The notes beneath the pieces were generated by a model that saw only the letters and a list, made by a program, of their open reading frames with translations, was not told the origin of the DNA and did not search any database. Source: Betaproteobacteria bacterium UBA2293 (GTDB lineage Bacteria; Pseudomonadota; Gammaproteobacteria; Burkholderiales; Rhodocyclaceae). From it: a stretch of DNA of 7,190 nt. The position numbers and the translations under genes were made by a program. Location of the stretch: the NCBI GenBank assembly GCA_002345845.1, contig DDWF01000242.1:1-7190 (forward strand). The letters are read 5' to 3'. Positions 1-7,190 of the stretch are shown here, piece after piece (the first letter of the stretch is position 1; every line of letters starts with the position of its first letter).

Positions 1-1033
1 TGGCGCCGCCGTTCGGGTTGGTCTTCGCCGGGTCGAGGCCGAGCACCTTGGAGACCGACAGGGCCTGGGCAGCAAAGGCTTCGTTGGATTCGATGACGTC
101 CATCTGGTCCAGGGTCAGGCCAGCCTTCTTCAGGGCCAGCTTGGTCGCCGGGATCGGGCCTTCGCCCATGATGTCGTTCGGCACACCGGCAACGGCGTAA
201 CCAGCGATGCGGGCGCGGGCCTTGTGACCAGCCTTGGCAGCGACATCGGCAGCAGCCAGCACGAAGAAGGCAGCGCCGTCGTTGATGCCGGAAGCGTTAC
301 CGGCGGTGACAGTACCGTCCTTCTTGAAGGCCGGCTTCATCTTGGCCAGGGATTCCATGGTCGTGCCACGCTTCAGGTGCTCGTCAGTATCGAACACAAC
401 TTCGCCCTTACGGGTCTGCTTGACGATCGGCACGATCTGCGACTTGAAGTGGCCGGCATCGATGGCGGCCGCGGCGCGGCGCTGCGACTCGACAGCGAAC
501 TCATCCTGCTGCTCGCGGGTGATGCCATGCTTGGCCGCGAGGTTCTCGGCGGTGATACCCATGTGGCCGACGCCGAACGGGTCGGTCAGCACGGCAACCA
601 TCGAGTCGACGGCCTTGGTGTCACCCATGCGGGCGCCGGAACGCAACGCCGGCATCAGGTAGGCAGCCTTGGACATGACTTCAACGCCGCCGCCGATACC
701 GTAGTCGGCATCGTTCAGCATGATGTTCTGGGCGGTGGTGACGATGCCCTGCAGACCGGAAGCGCACAGGCGGGAAACCTGCATGGCGACGGAGTCCATC
801 GACAGGCCAGCCTGAATGGAAGCGACACGGGAAACGTAGGCGTAGCGGGAATCGGTCGGCATGGTCGTACCGACGGTAACGTAGTTGATGGCCTGGGGAT
901 CGACACCGGAGCGAGCGATAGCTTCCTTCATGACGATGCCGGCCAGTTCGGTAGACTCGAAATCGGCCAGCGAACCACCGAAGGCACCGATGGGGGAACG
1001 AACTGCGCTCAGAACGACAACATCTCTGCTCAT
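1..1033 (-). CDS. Acetyl-CoA acetyltransferase / beta-ketothiolase, BktB-like (3' end outside window)
   Basis: Thiolase of the degradative/biosynthetic superfamily. It condenses two acyl-CoA units to a 3-ketoacyl-CoA, or cleaves one with CoA, in the cytoplasm; typical roles are polyhydroxyalkanoate synthesis or short-chain acid metabolism. Translation from the ATG at 1033 gives 344 codons before the window edge, out of about 390 in the family. Cys90 in the motif VSRLCASGLQ is the acyl-accepting nucleophile, matching Cys90 of Ralstonia BktB. Also visible are GHMGITAEN (residues 156-164), TVTAGNASGINDGAA (241-255) and NEAFAAQA (317-324). The downstream GHP histidine motif and the second catalytic Cys lie off the window. 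The N-terminus and the RKGEVVFDTDEH stretch resemble BktB more than PhaA. The start is supported by AAGGAG six bases upstream. Codon use is strongly biased (TCC for Ser, many GCT/GTT), suggesting high expression. It follows the CobD-like gene after 23 bases. The exact substrate range cannot be read from sequence. Confidence 0.93.
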   Translation of the reverse strand, partial: MSRDVVVLSAVRSPIGAFGGSLADFESTELAGIVMKEAIARSGVDPQAINYVTVGTTMPTDSRYAYVSRVASIQAGLSMDSVAMQVSRLCASGLQGIVTTAQNIMLNDADYGIGGGVEVMSKAAYLMPALRSGARMGDTKAVDSMVAVLTDPFGVGHMGITAENLAAKHGITREQQDEFAVESQRRAAAAIDAGHFKSQIVPIVKQTRKGEVVFDTDEHLKRGTTMESLAKMKPAFKKDGTVTAGNASGINDGAAFFVLAAADVAAKAGHKARARIAGYAVAGVPNDIMGEGPIPATKLALKKAGLTLDQMDVIESNEAFAAQALSVSKVLGLDPAKTNPNGGA

Positions 1034-1039
1034 AAGAAA

Positions 1040-1045
1040 CTCCTT
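1040..1045 (-). promoter_or_regulatory. Strong ribosome binding site of the thiolase gene
   Basis: AAGGAG on the minus strand, six bases before the ATG at 1033. It is the best Shine-Dalgarno match in the window. It sits in the 23-base gap after the CobD-like stop codon and fixes the thiolase start. Confidence 0.75.
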
Positions 1046-1056
1046 GTAAGAATTAT

Positions 1057-1980
1057 TCAGCCCACCAGACTGGCGAGCCCCAACAGAAACAGCAACAACA
1101 TCCATAGCACCGTGGCCCGCCAGACGAGTCCGACAGCACTTTGCATGAAATCGACATCGGGCGGATCGCCCAGGCCCAGTTCGGCACCATCCGAGGTTTC
1201 CGCTCCGTCGATCAGCGGCCGGCCCAACTGCACGCCAAGCGCCCCTGCCCCACTCGCCAGGACAATCCCGAGATCGCGGTCCGGCCAGCGTGCCGGTTGG
1301 GTTCGCCAGCAGTACACCGCATCCTCGAAATCGCCGACGATGGCAAAAGCAGCAGCCGTGGCGCGCAAGGGCAGCCAGTCGATAATACCGAAAACCCGCC
1401 GGGCAAAGTCGGGAAATTCATTGCGCGCCGCCCCGTCGGCCTCCCCCCAGCGCTCGCGCAGCACCGCCGCCATACGGTAGAGCAGCGCCCCGCAGGGACC
1501 AGGCAGGATGACGAACCAGAGCAGCACGGCGAAAACATGGCGATGCGAGGCAGCCAGCGCCTGCTCAATGGAGAGCCGGGCAATTTCCTCGGTCCCGAGC
1601 ATCTCGGTCGATCGCCCCGTCCATTCACCGAGCAACTGGCGCGCGCGCGGCAGGTCGCCGAGACGCAGGGCCAACTGGATTTCCGTGTAGTGGTGGCTGA
1701 ACTGGCGGAAACCCATGGTCAGGTAGAGAACGCCGACGTTCAGTGCCCAGGCCAACAGAGGGCTGAGCGAATAGAGAATTTTGTAGATCAGCCCCAGCAC
1801 CAGGACCGGCGGCAGAACCGCCAGGCACCAAGCGAGAATGCCATGACGACGGCTTCCGGCATTGCAGCAGGATTCGATGAAATCCGCCCAGGCGCCGAGC
1901 GGCTCCGCGACGACCCGGCGGTAGTTGAGGGGTTGCAGCTGCTCGATGAGAAAAACTGCAATCAGCGAGAGAAGACTCAT
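1057..1980 (-). CDS. CobD/CbiB family (AmpE-like) integral membrane protein
   Basis: 307-residue inner-membrane protein related to CbiB/CobD (adenosylcobinamide-phosphate synthase) and to AmpE. Hydrophobic segments lie near residues 1-13, 48-68, 72-90, 148-170, 200-216 and 285-306. Family signatures are LYLTMGFRQFSHHYTEIQ (85-102), SIEQALAASHRHVF (137-150), GPCGALLYRM (161-170) and a DWLPLRATAAAFAIVGDFEDA stretch (201-221). The GPxGALLYR and (N/D)WLPxR signatures are shared by true CbiB and AmpE, but no other cobalamin gene is present here. The betaproteobacterial branch of this family is usually unlinked to cobalamin synthesis, so I do not assign that reaction. The start codon has only a poor Shine-Dalgarno (a C-rich GGCACCCC precedes the ATG). 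There is a 39-base gap from the upstream Nudix gene and a 23-base gap to the downstream thiolase. Family membership is firm; function is unknown. Confidence 0.85.
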   Translation of the reverse strand: MSLLSLIAVFLIEQLQPLNYRRVVAEPLGAWADFIESCCNAGSRRHGILAWCLAVLPPVLVLGLIYKILYSLSPLLAWALNVGVLYLTMGFRQFSHHYTEIQLALRLGDLPRARQLLGEWTGRSTEMLGTEEIARLSIEQALAASHRHVFAVLLWFVILPGPCGALLYRMAAVLRERWGEADGAARNEFPDFARRVFGIIDWLPLRATAAAFAIVGDFEDAVYCWRTQPARWPDRDLGIVLASGAGALGVQLGRPLIDGAETSDGAELGLGDPPDVDFMQSAVGLVWRATVLWMLLLFLLGLASLVG

Positions 1981-2019
1981 GGGGTGCCGAGAGTGCCGTT
2001 TTCGGCTTGTTTTCTTGTT

Positions 2020-2637
2020 CTAAAGCGCCACGATACCACAAGGCACCGACGCATGGAGACCGAGGCGCTCGCTCAGCGAACGGATCATTCCGGCCGTCGC
2101 GCCCCAGATGAAATAGTCGCCGTAAGGCATTGCGTAATAGCGGCGCAAAGCTCCCCGGTAATGCATTTCATGCTGTTTGTGATTGACCGGGTCGAGCAGG
2201 AAATCGAGCGGCACCTCGAACACTTCGGCGACCTCGAAGGGATCTGGCCGCAGGTCGAATGGTGGCTCGACCAGGGCGACCACCGGTATCACGCGAAAGC
2301 CGGTACCGGTTCGATACTCCGGCAGGAAGCCGAGGACTTCGATACGGTCACGCGCCAGGCCGATTTCCTCTTCGGTCTCGCGCAGTGCCGTATGCACAGC
2401 GGAAAGATCCTCCACCTCCACCCGCCCGCCGGGAAAGCTGACCTGGCCAGCATGATCGCGCAAATGGGCGGTACGCTGGGTAAGCAACACCGTCGGCCGC
2501 TCCGGCCGCATAACGATGGGAAAAAGCACGGCAGCCGGCGTCAATTCCTGGCAGGCAGCACCGTCCTCCTCGACAAAATCCGTGGCCTGCGGCTGATCGA
2601 GCAAGCAGGCCCTAAGGCGTTGCAGGTCCAGCATCAT
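2020..2637 (-). CDS. Nudix hydrolase, CoA pyrophosphatase type (NudL/YeaB family)
   Basis: 205-residue cytoplasmic Nudix hydrolase. Family members cleave coenzyme A and acyl-CoA into 3',5'-ADP and (acyl-)phosphopantetheine, using Mg or Mn. The UPF0035-type segment LLTQRTAHLRDHAGQVSFPG (51-70) leads into the Nudix box at residues 70-94, with metal-binding ALRETEEEIGL (84-94). As in E. coli NudL, an aspartate (D77) stands eight residues into the box instead of the classical Glu spacing. YFIWGATAGMI (175-185) matches the C-terminal YFVWGxTAGII motif of NudL. Length is close to the E. coli protein (about 192). The ATG at 2637 overlaps the stop of the upstream 85-residue gene as ATGA. A second ATG follows immediately at 2634, and either could serve. 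There is no good Shine-Dalgarno close by, so translational coupling is likely. Substrate assignment rests on family membership. Confidence 0.92.
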   Translation of the reverse strand: MMLDLQRLRACLLDQPQATDFVEEDGAACQELTPAAVLFPIVMRPERPTVLLTQRTAHLRDHAGQVSFPGGRVEVEDLSAVHTALRETEEEIGLARDRIEVLGFLPEYRTGTGFRVIPVVALVEPPFDLRPDPFEVAEVFEVPLDFLLDPVNHKQHEMHYRGALRRYYAMPYGDYFIWGATAGMIRSLSERLGLHASVPCGIVAL

Positions 2638-2891
2638 GCCTGGGTGGAGTCTTCCTCGATTTCAGCATGAACCGAAGCCAGTGCATCCTGCAGGGTTTCC
2701 TCGCCAAGGCCGTTGATCGAGGTGGCCACCATATCGGCCGCCTCCACCGCGCCGACCGGCAGGCGCTTGCTGTCGAGACTGGCGATCAGCACCGTGGCGG
2801 CGCCGACGACACGCAACAGGGCTTGCCGTTCCGTCATCAGCATTTCAACTTCCCGGCGCAAGAGCGCAATTTCCTGATCGCGGTGCGGCAT
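2634..2891 (-). CDS. Conserved-looking small protein of unknown function, N-terminal coiled coil
   Basis: An 85-residue protein I do not recognise. Residues 4-28 are highly charged with regularly spaced Leu/Ile/Val/Met (I8, L11, V15, M18, L25) and probably form an amphipathic helix or short coiled coil. A small hydrophobic patch (VVGAATVLIASL, 28-39) follows, too short and too Ala-rich for a confident membrane segment. The C-terminus is acidic (HAEIEEDSTQA). No signal peptide, Cys pair or known motif is seen. The gene is supported by a clear AGGAG site seven bases before the ATG, by tight packing (10 bases after the protease stop, 4-base overlap with the Nudix gene), and by codon use like its neighbours. 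Its place between a protease and a Nudix hydrolase does not reveal a role. Confidence 0.72.
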   Translation of the reverse strand: MPHRDQEIALLRREVEMLMTERQALLRVVGAATVLIASLDSKRLPVGAVEAADMVATSINGLGEETLQDALASVHAEIEEDSTQA

Positions 2892-2898
2892 GACGTTT

Positions 2899-2904
2899 CT
2901 CCTA
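2899..2904 (-). promoter_or_regulatory. Stop codon fused to ribosome binding site (TAGGAG)
   Basis: The TAG stop of the aspartic protease gene forms the first bases of the AGGAG Shine-Dalgarno for the next gene, seven bases before its ATG at 2891. This supports both the ATG choice and coupled translation of the two genes. Confidence 0.65.
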
Positions 2905-3576
2905 ATATCGCTGGCGTAGCGTCATGGTACCCCCATCGTGCTGCATCTCCATGCGATTGAGGAAACTCATGCCAAGCAGGGCGATCGGCATGTCATTCTG
3001 GTGCAGCAGGGCATCGACCTGGCGCAGGGTGACGCCGGCGATGGAGACGGTATCGAGCTTGACCTTGCTCACCACCACCTGGCCATTGGCCGTCTGCGAA
3101 AACCCCTTCTGTCCGCGATTGAAATCCAGACCGAGCCGGCGCGCATCACTGGCCCCCAGCGATATCATCGTGGCCCCGGTATCGACCAGAAAACGCACCG
3201 AGGTGCCGTTGATCGTCCCGGTCGTATAAAAATGCCCGCGGCCGTCGGCGGTCAGGGTGATCTTGCCGGAGCCATCGGCGGCAGCTGCGCCGATGGCATG
3301 TTGCCCGATACGTAGCGGACGTTTGCGGCCGCCGACTTCGACAATCACCTGATCGCCCTGGATGGCCACCACCTTGACGCCACCGAGCGATTCACCGACT
3401 CGCACGGCTTCCGGCTCGCCGCCGTTGACCATCAGCATCGCCTTGCTGCCCATGATGCCGGCCAGGCCGACATCCTGGGCTGTCGCCGGAGCCGCCGCGA
3501 AAACCGCCAACGCCAGCAGCGTAGAATGCAGGATCTTGCCAAGACTGCGGATGCCTGCCATGTTGCCTGTTGCCAT
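2902..3576 (-). CDS. Retropepsin-like aspartic protease, secreted/periplasmic (TIGR02281 type)
   Basis: 224-residue single-domain bacterial aspartic protease of clan AA. A signal peptide is visible: basic residues R10/K14, a hydrophobic core near 16-30 and a likely cleavage at ATA-QD (after residue 33), so the mature protein is periplasmic. Residues 35-95 form a small beta-rich segment (VGESLGGVKVVAIQGDQVIV) reminiscent of the GspC-type periplasmic domain; that resemblance is my inference. The protease domain carries the catalytic motif FLVDTGAT (129-136, Asp132), the hydrophobic-hydrophobic-Gly motif ALLGMSFLNRMEM (199-211) and the end TLRQRY. One DTG motif per chain means it should act as a dimer, as retropepsins do. 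Substrate is unknown. The ATG at 3576 is chosen because GGAGAG lies nine bases upstream. A second ATG at 3561 (residue 6) has a weaker site and would shorten the signal's basic end. It is the first gene of the left-hand minus-strand cluster. Confidence 0.9.
   Translation of the reverse strand: MATGNMAGIRSLGKILHSTLLALAVFAAAPATAQDVGLAGIMGSKAMLMVNGGEPEAVRVGESLGGVKVVAIQGDQVIVEVGGRKRPLRIGQHAIGAAAADGSGKITLTADGRGHFYTTGTINGTSVRFLVDTGATMISLGASDARRLGLDFNRGQKGFSQTANGQVVVSKVKLDTVSIAGVTLRQVDALLHQNDMPIALLGMSFLNRMEMQHDGGTMTLRQRY
3559..3562. promoter_or_regulatory. CATG palindrome holding start codons on both strands
   Basis: The plus-strand amidotransferase ATG (3560-3562) and an in-frame minus-strand ATG of the protease (3561-3559) share one CATG. 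With the preferred protease start at 3576 the two coding regions overlap by 17 bases at their 5' ends. No intergenic spacer remains for promoters, so each gene's promoter must lie inside the other's coding sequence. Confidence 0.6.
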
Positions 3577-4273
3577 TTTTCGCCACTCTCCGACCGAAGG
3601 ACCGGGCTATTTTGCCATATTCCTCGAGCATCACCGGATTCCCTGGCGGCTGATCGCCATCGATGAAGGCGAGCCGGTTCCCGCCACCGCCGAGGGTTTT
3701 TCCGGACTCTGCTTCATGGGCGGGCCGATGAGCGTCAATGACCCGCTGCCGTGGATTGAGCCGGTGTGCACGCTGATTCGAGACGCGGTGGCCAAAAAGA
3801 TTCCGGTCATCGGTCATTGCCTGGGTGGTCAGCTGATGAGCAAAGCTCTGGGCGGCGCCGTGACGCGCAATCCGGTGAAGGAAATCGGCTGGGGCGAAGC
3901 CTGCGGCGAGAGCGATGCGGTCGCCCACCACTGGCTCGGCGATTACGCCAGCCAGCGGGCCACGGTCTTCCAGTGGCACGGCGAAACCTTCAGCCTCCCG
4001 CTAGGTGCCACCCGCCTGCTGGCCAATGACTACTGCGCCAACCAGATGTTTGCCCTCGGCCCACACCTCGGCATGCAGTGCCATGTCGAGATGACGCCGG
4101 AGATGATCGCCACCTGGTGCGGCCAGTGGGCCGACGAAGCAATTGCCGTAGCCGACCAGCCGAGTGTGCAAACGCCGGAAGCAATGCAGGACGAGATTGC
4201 CGCCCGCCTACCGGTGATGCGCCAACTGTCGGAACAGCTTTATTCGGTGTGGATCAGCGGCCTGCGTCGCTGA
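3560..4273 (+). CDS. Class I glutamine amidotransferase (stand-alone, GMP synthase-like)
   Basis: 237-residue cytoplasmic protein with a triad-type glutaminase fold. These domains release ammonia from glutamine, but some stand-alone members act as gamma-glutamyl hydrolases or transferases. The nucleophile is Cys87 in GHCLGGQ (85-91); the other catalytic residues are His175 and Glu177 in MQCHVEMTPEM (172-182). GGPMSVND (54-61) corresponds to the oxyanion-strand region, and the N-terminus MLPVAIFRHSPTEGPGYFA is typical of COG0518-type proteins. No ATP-pyrophosphatase or synthetase domain is attached or adjacent, so the acceptor is unknown. The reading frame stays open far upstream, but that part is antisense to the protease gene, and family homology begins at this ATG. 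The Shine-Dalgarno is weak. An ATG at 3551 and a TTG at 3563 are alternatives. It is the only plus-strand gene in the window and is followed by a hairpin terminator. Confidence 0.88.
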   Translation: MLPVAIFRHSPTEGPGYFAIFLEHHRIPWRLIAIDEGEPVPATAEGFSGLCFMGGPMSVNDPLPWIEPVCTLIRDAVAKKIPVIGHCLGGQLMSKALGGAVTRNPVKEIGWGEACGESDAVAHHWLGDYASQRATVFQWHGETFSLPLGATRLLANDYCANQMFALGPHLGMQCHVEMTPEMIATWCGQWADEAIAVADQPSVQTPEAMQDEIAARLPVMRQLSEQLYSVWISGLRR

Positions 4274-4278
4274 AAGCA

Positions 4279-4303
4279 AAACGGGCAGCCTGGCTGCCCG
4301 TTT
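4279..4303. terminator. Bidirectional Rho-independent terminator
   Basis: A perfect inverted repeat, AAACGGGCAGCC-T-GGCTGCCCGTTT, lies in the 52-base gap between the convergent amidotransferase and yajQ stop codons. It gives a GC-rich stem of at least ten pairs with a short loop. The minus-strand copy runs into TTTTGCTTT and the plus-strand copy into TTTGTT. It can therefore end both transcripts, probably better in the minus direction. Confidence 0.88.
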
Positions 4304-4325
4304 GTTCGCCGATACGGAAATCCGC

Positions 4326-4820
4326 TCAGTCGCGGAAATTGCCGTATTTGATCGGGAAGTCGGTAATCGACTTGGTAATCAGCGTGATGCAGCCCTGCAG
4401 ATCATCGCGCTTGGCGCCCTGAACCCGTACGGTATCGCCCTGGATCGAGGCCTGGACCTTGAGCTTGCCATCCTTGACCAGCTTGACGATCTTCTTCGCC
4501 AGATCGCTGTCGATGCCGTCCTTTATCTTCATCTCCTGCTTGACCTTGTTGCCGGAGACGCTGATCACCTTCTGGTGATCGAGGCGCTTGACGCTTTCCT
4601 TCTCCTTCTTTTCCATGGCTGGAAAAAGCAGGTCCTTGATCTGGTCGAGCTGGAAGTCTGAGTCGCCCCACAGGGTGATGACCTTGTCCTTCTCGTTCAG
4701 CTCGACCTTGGCGGTGGTGCCCTTGAAGTCGTAGCGGTTGTCGATCTGACGGGAGGTGACATCAATGGCGTTCTTCAACGCCACCATGTCCGCTTCGGAG
4801 GTGAAGTCAAAGCTCGGCAT
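4326..4820 (-). CDS. yajQ: YajQ family nucleotide-binding protein (UPF0234)
   Basis: 164-residue cytoplasmic protein, the same length as E. coli YajQ (about 163). It begins MPSFDFTSEAD and has the RYDFKG motif (29-34), ITLWGDSDFQL (48-58), the KRLDHQKVISVSGNKVKQEM stretch (78-97) and the C-terminal KYGNFRD, all characteristic of the family with two duplicated ferredoxin-like folds. Family members bind RNA/nucleotides, and Xanthomonas and Pseudomonas homologues have been reported to bind cyclic di-GMP and act with LysR-type regulators. Whether this one does is not visible in sequence. It is the last gene of the argF-to-yajQ block: its ATG is five bases after the ppnP stop, with GGA eight bases upstream overlapping the end of ppnP, and the shared terminator lies just beyond its stop. 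Confidence 0.96.
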   Translation of the reverse strand: MPSFDFTSEADMVALKNAIDVTSRQIDNRYDFKGTTAKVELNEKDKVITLWGDSDFQLDQIKDLLFPAMEKKEKESVKRLDHQKVISVSGNKVKQEMKIKDGIDSDLAKKIVKLVKDGKLKVQASIQGDTVRVQGAKRDDLQGCITLITKSITDFPIKYGNFRD

Positions 4821-4825
4821 GGCGC

Positions 4826-5143
4826 TTATCCAAAGTGGCAGACGTAGTGATAGGCGTCGCCTTCGGCGACCGAAATCTCGAAGGAAGAGTTGCCCGGCAC
4901 GTTGAAGGACTGGCCGTCACCGTAGGTGGTCCACTCGGACTCGCCCTTCAGCTTGACGCGGCAGGAACCGCCGACGCCTTCCATGATTTCCGGCGCCCCG
5001 GTATTGAAGGTCAGCGACGACGGCAGAATCACGCCGACCGTTTTCTTCGTGCCGTCAGCCAGCACCACGGTGTGGCTGACACACTTGCCATCGAAGTAGA
5101 CATTGGCCTTCTTGACCACGGAAACGTTGTCGTATTGCGACAT
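4826..5143 (-). CDS. ppnP: Pyrimidine/purine nucleoside phosphorylase PpnP (DUF1255)
   Basis: 105-residue single cupin-barrel protein, slightly longer than E. coli PpnP/YaiE (94). It catalyses phosphorolysis of diverse nucleosides to base plus ribose-1-phosphate in the cytoplasm, with broad specificity known for the E. coli enzyme. Matching motifs are NVYFDGK (14-20), [22 protein letters not shown] (34-55), [11 protein letters not shown] (80-90) and the terminal YHYVCHFG. The N-terminal [12 protein letters not shown] extension accounts for the extra length. Its ATG directly abuts the TAA stop of the upstream DUF2788 gene (zero-base gap), with TGGGGT about eight bases upstream inside that gene, so coupled translation is likely. 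It gives the right-hand operon a nucleoside-salvage member with no obvious link to arginine synthesis. Confidence 0.94.
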   Translation of the reverse strand: MSQYDNVSVVKKANVYFDGKCVSHTVVLADGTKKTVGVILPSSLTFNTGAPEIMEGVGGSCRVKLKGESEWTTYGDGQSFNVPGNSSFEISVAEGDAYHYVCHFG

Positions 5144-5368
5144 TTAGATACCCCAGATTTTCTGAATGACGGACTTGGCGATGAAACCGACCATGCCGAA
5201 AGCCAGCACGAAGAAGAGGATGAATGTCCCCATCTTGCCGGCCTTCGACTTCCAGGCGATTTCGCCAATGATGAACAGCATGAACAGGATGAAGGCGCCG
5301 ACGCCCCAGGTCGAGAAGAAGTCAGCGATCTGCTCCTCGTTCAGGCCGAATACGGTGCCACTCTCCAT
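5144..5368 (-). CDS. DUF2788 family small membrane protein
   Basis: 74-residue protein with two transmembrane helices at about residues 22-39 and 47-68. They are joined by a short basic loop (WKSKAGKMGTF) that would place the hairpin's loop in the cytoplasm. The pattern of an N-terminal FGLNEEQIADFF, an FxLFMLFIIGE first helix, the SKAGKxGTF loop and LAFGMVGFIAKSVI fits my recollection of the proteobacterial DUF2788 family. Function is unknown. It begins three bases after the argG stop (TAAGCGATG) and ends directly against the ppnP start, so it is embedded in the operon. No signal peptide separate from the first helix is seen. Confidence 0.85.
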   Translation of the reverse strand: MESGTVFGLNEEQIADFFSTWGVGAFILFMLFIIGEIAWKSKAGKMGTFILFFVLAFGMVGFIAKSVIQKIWGI

Positions 5369-5371
5369 CGC

Positions 5372-6607
<1,236 letters not shown>

Positions 6608-6626
6608 TGCTGTTTCCCGAAAAAGA

Positions 6627-7190
<564 letters not shown>

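Noticed and set aside
224..1480. 418-codon open frame on the plus strand
   Set aside because: It lies antisense to the thiolase and the end of the CobD-like gene. The low-complexity Gly/His/Asp-rich translation shows no motif.
1995..2006. Small palindrome GCCGTTTTCGGC in the Nudix to CobD-like gap
   Set aside because: A four-pair stem with a TTTT/AAAA loop and no following T run on the minus strand is too weak for a terminator.
1141..2670. 509-codon open frame on the plus strand
   Set aside because: It is antisense to the CobD-like, Nudix and 85-residue genes, which have clear family motifs. It has no recognisable domain and is rich in His, Gln and Arg, as expected from reading GC-rich genes backwards.
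3362..3559. Possible 66-residue N-terminal extension of the amidotransferase
   Set aside because: This part is antisense to the protease coding sequence and its translation is unlike the family, whose homology starts at the MLPVAIF methionine at 3560.

Overview
The window is an ordinary, gene-dense, GC-rich chromosomal segment. It most likely comes from a betaproteobacterium of the Rhodocyclaceae type (Dechloromonas/Azonexus-like). That placement is inferred from recognisable protein families and gene arrangement (a DUF2788 membrane protein, a betaproteobacterial CobD/CbiB-AmpE-like protein, a retropepsin-like protease, and a c-type cytochrome between argF and argG); no database comparison was possible. 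There are ten complete genes and two partial ones. All are on the minus strand except one glutamine amidotransferase gene on the plus strand. I see no mobile element, CRISPR array, tRNA, rRNA or prophage remnant, and no gene-free stretch longer than 60 bases.

Right-hand minus-strand block (read from 7190 down to 4326): the 3' end of argF, a secreted c-type cytochrome, argG, a small two-helix DUF2788 membrane protein, ppnP (pyrimidine/purine nucleoside phosphorylase) and yajQ (nucleotide-binding UPF0234 protein). Gaps are -4, 19, 3, 0 and 5 bases, so this looks like one transcript. It ends at a strong hairpin terminator at 4279-4303, shared with the convergent plus-strand gene.

Middle: a stand-alone class I glutamine amidotransferase (plus strand, 3560-4273) is head-to-head with a periplasmic retropepsin-like aspartic protease (minus strand, 2902-3576). 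The 5' ends of the two coding regions overlap, so there is no intergenic promoter region between them.

Left-hand minus-strand block (3576 down to 1): aspartic protease, an unrecognised 85-residue protein, a CoA pyrophosphatase-type Nudix hydrolase, a CobD/CbiB-AmpE-like membrane protein, and the first 344 codons of a BktB-like beta-ketothiolase. Gaps are 10, -4, 39 and 23 bases with no terminator, so these are probably co-transcribed. The thiolase has a strong ribosome binding site and codon use typical of an abundant protein, so it may also have its own promoter.

Nothing here convincingly amounts to a new biological system. The points most worth a second look are the cytochrome translationally coupled into the arginine genes, the shared-start head-to-head gene pair, and the unexplained small protein in the protease/Nudix cluster.
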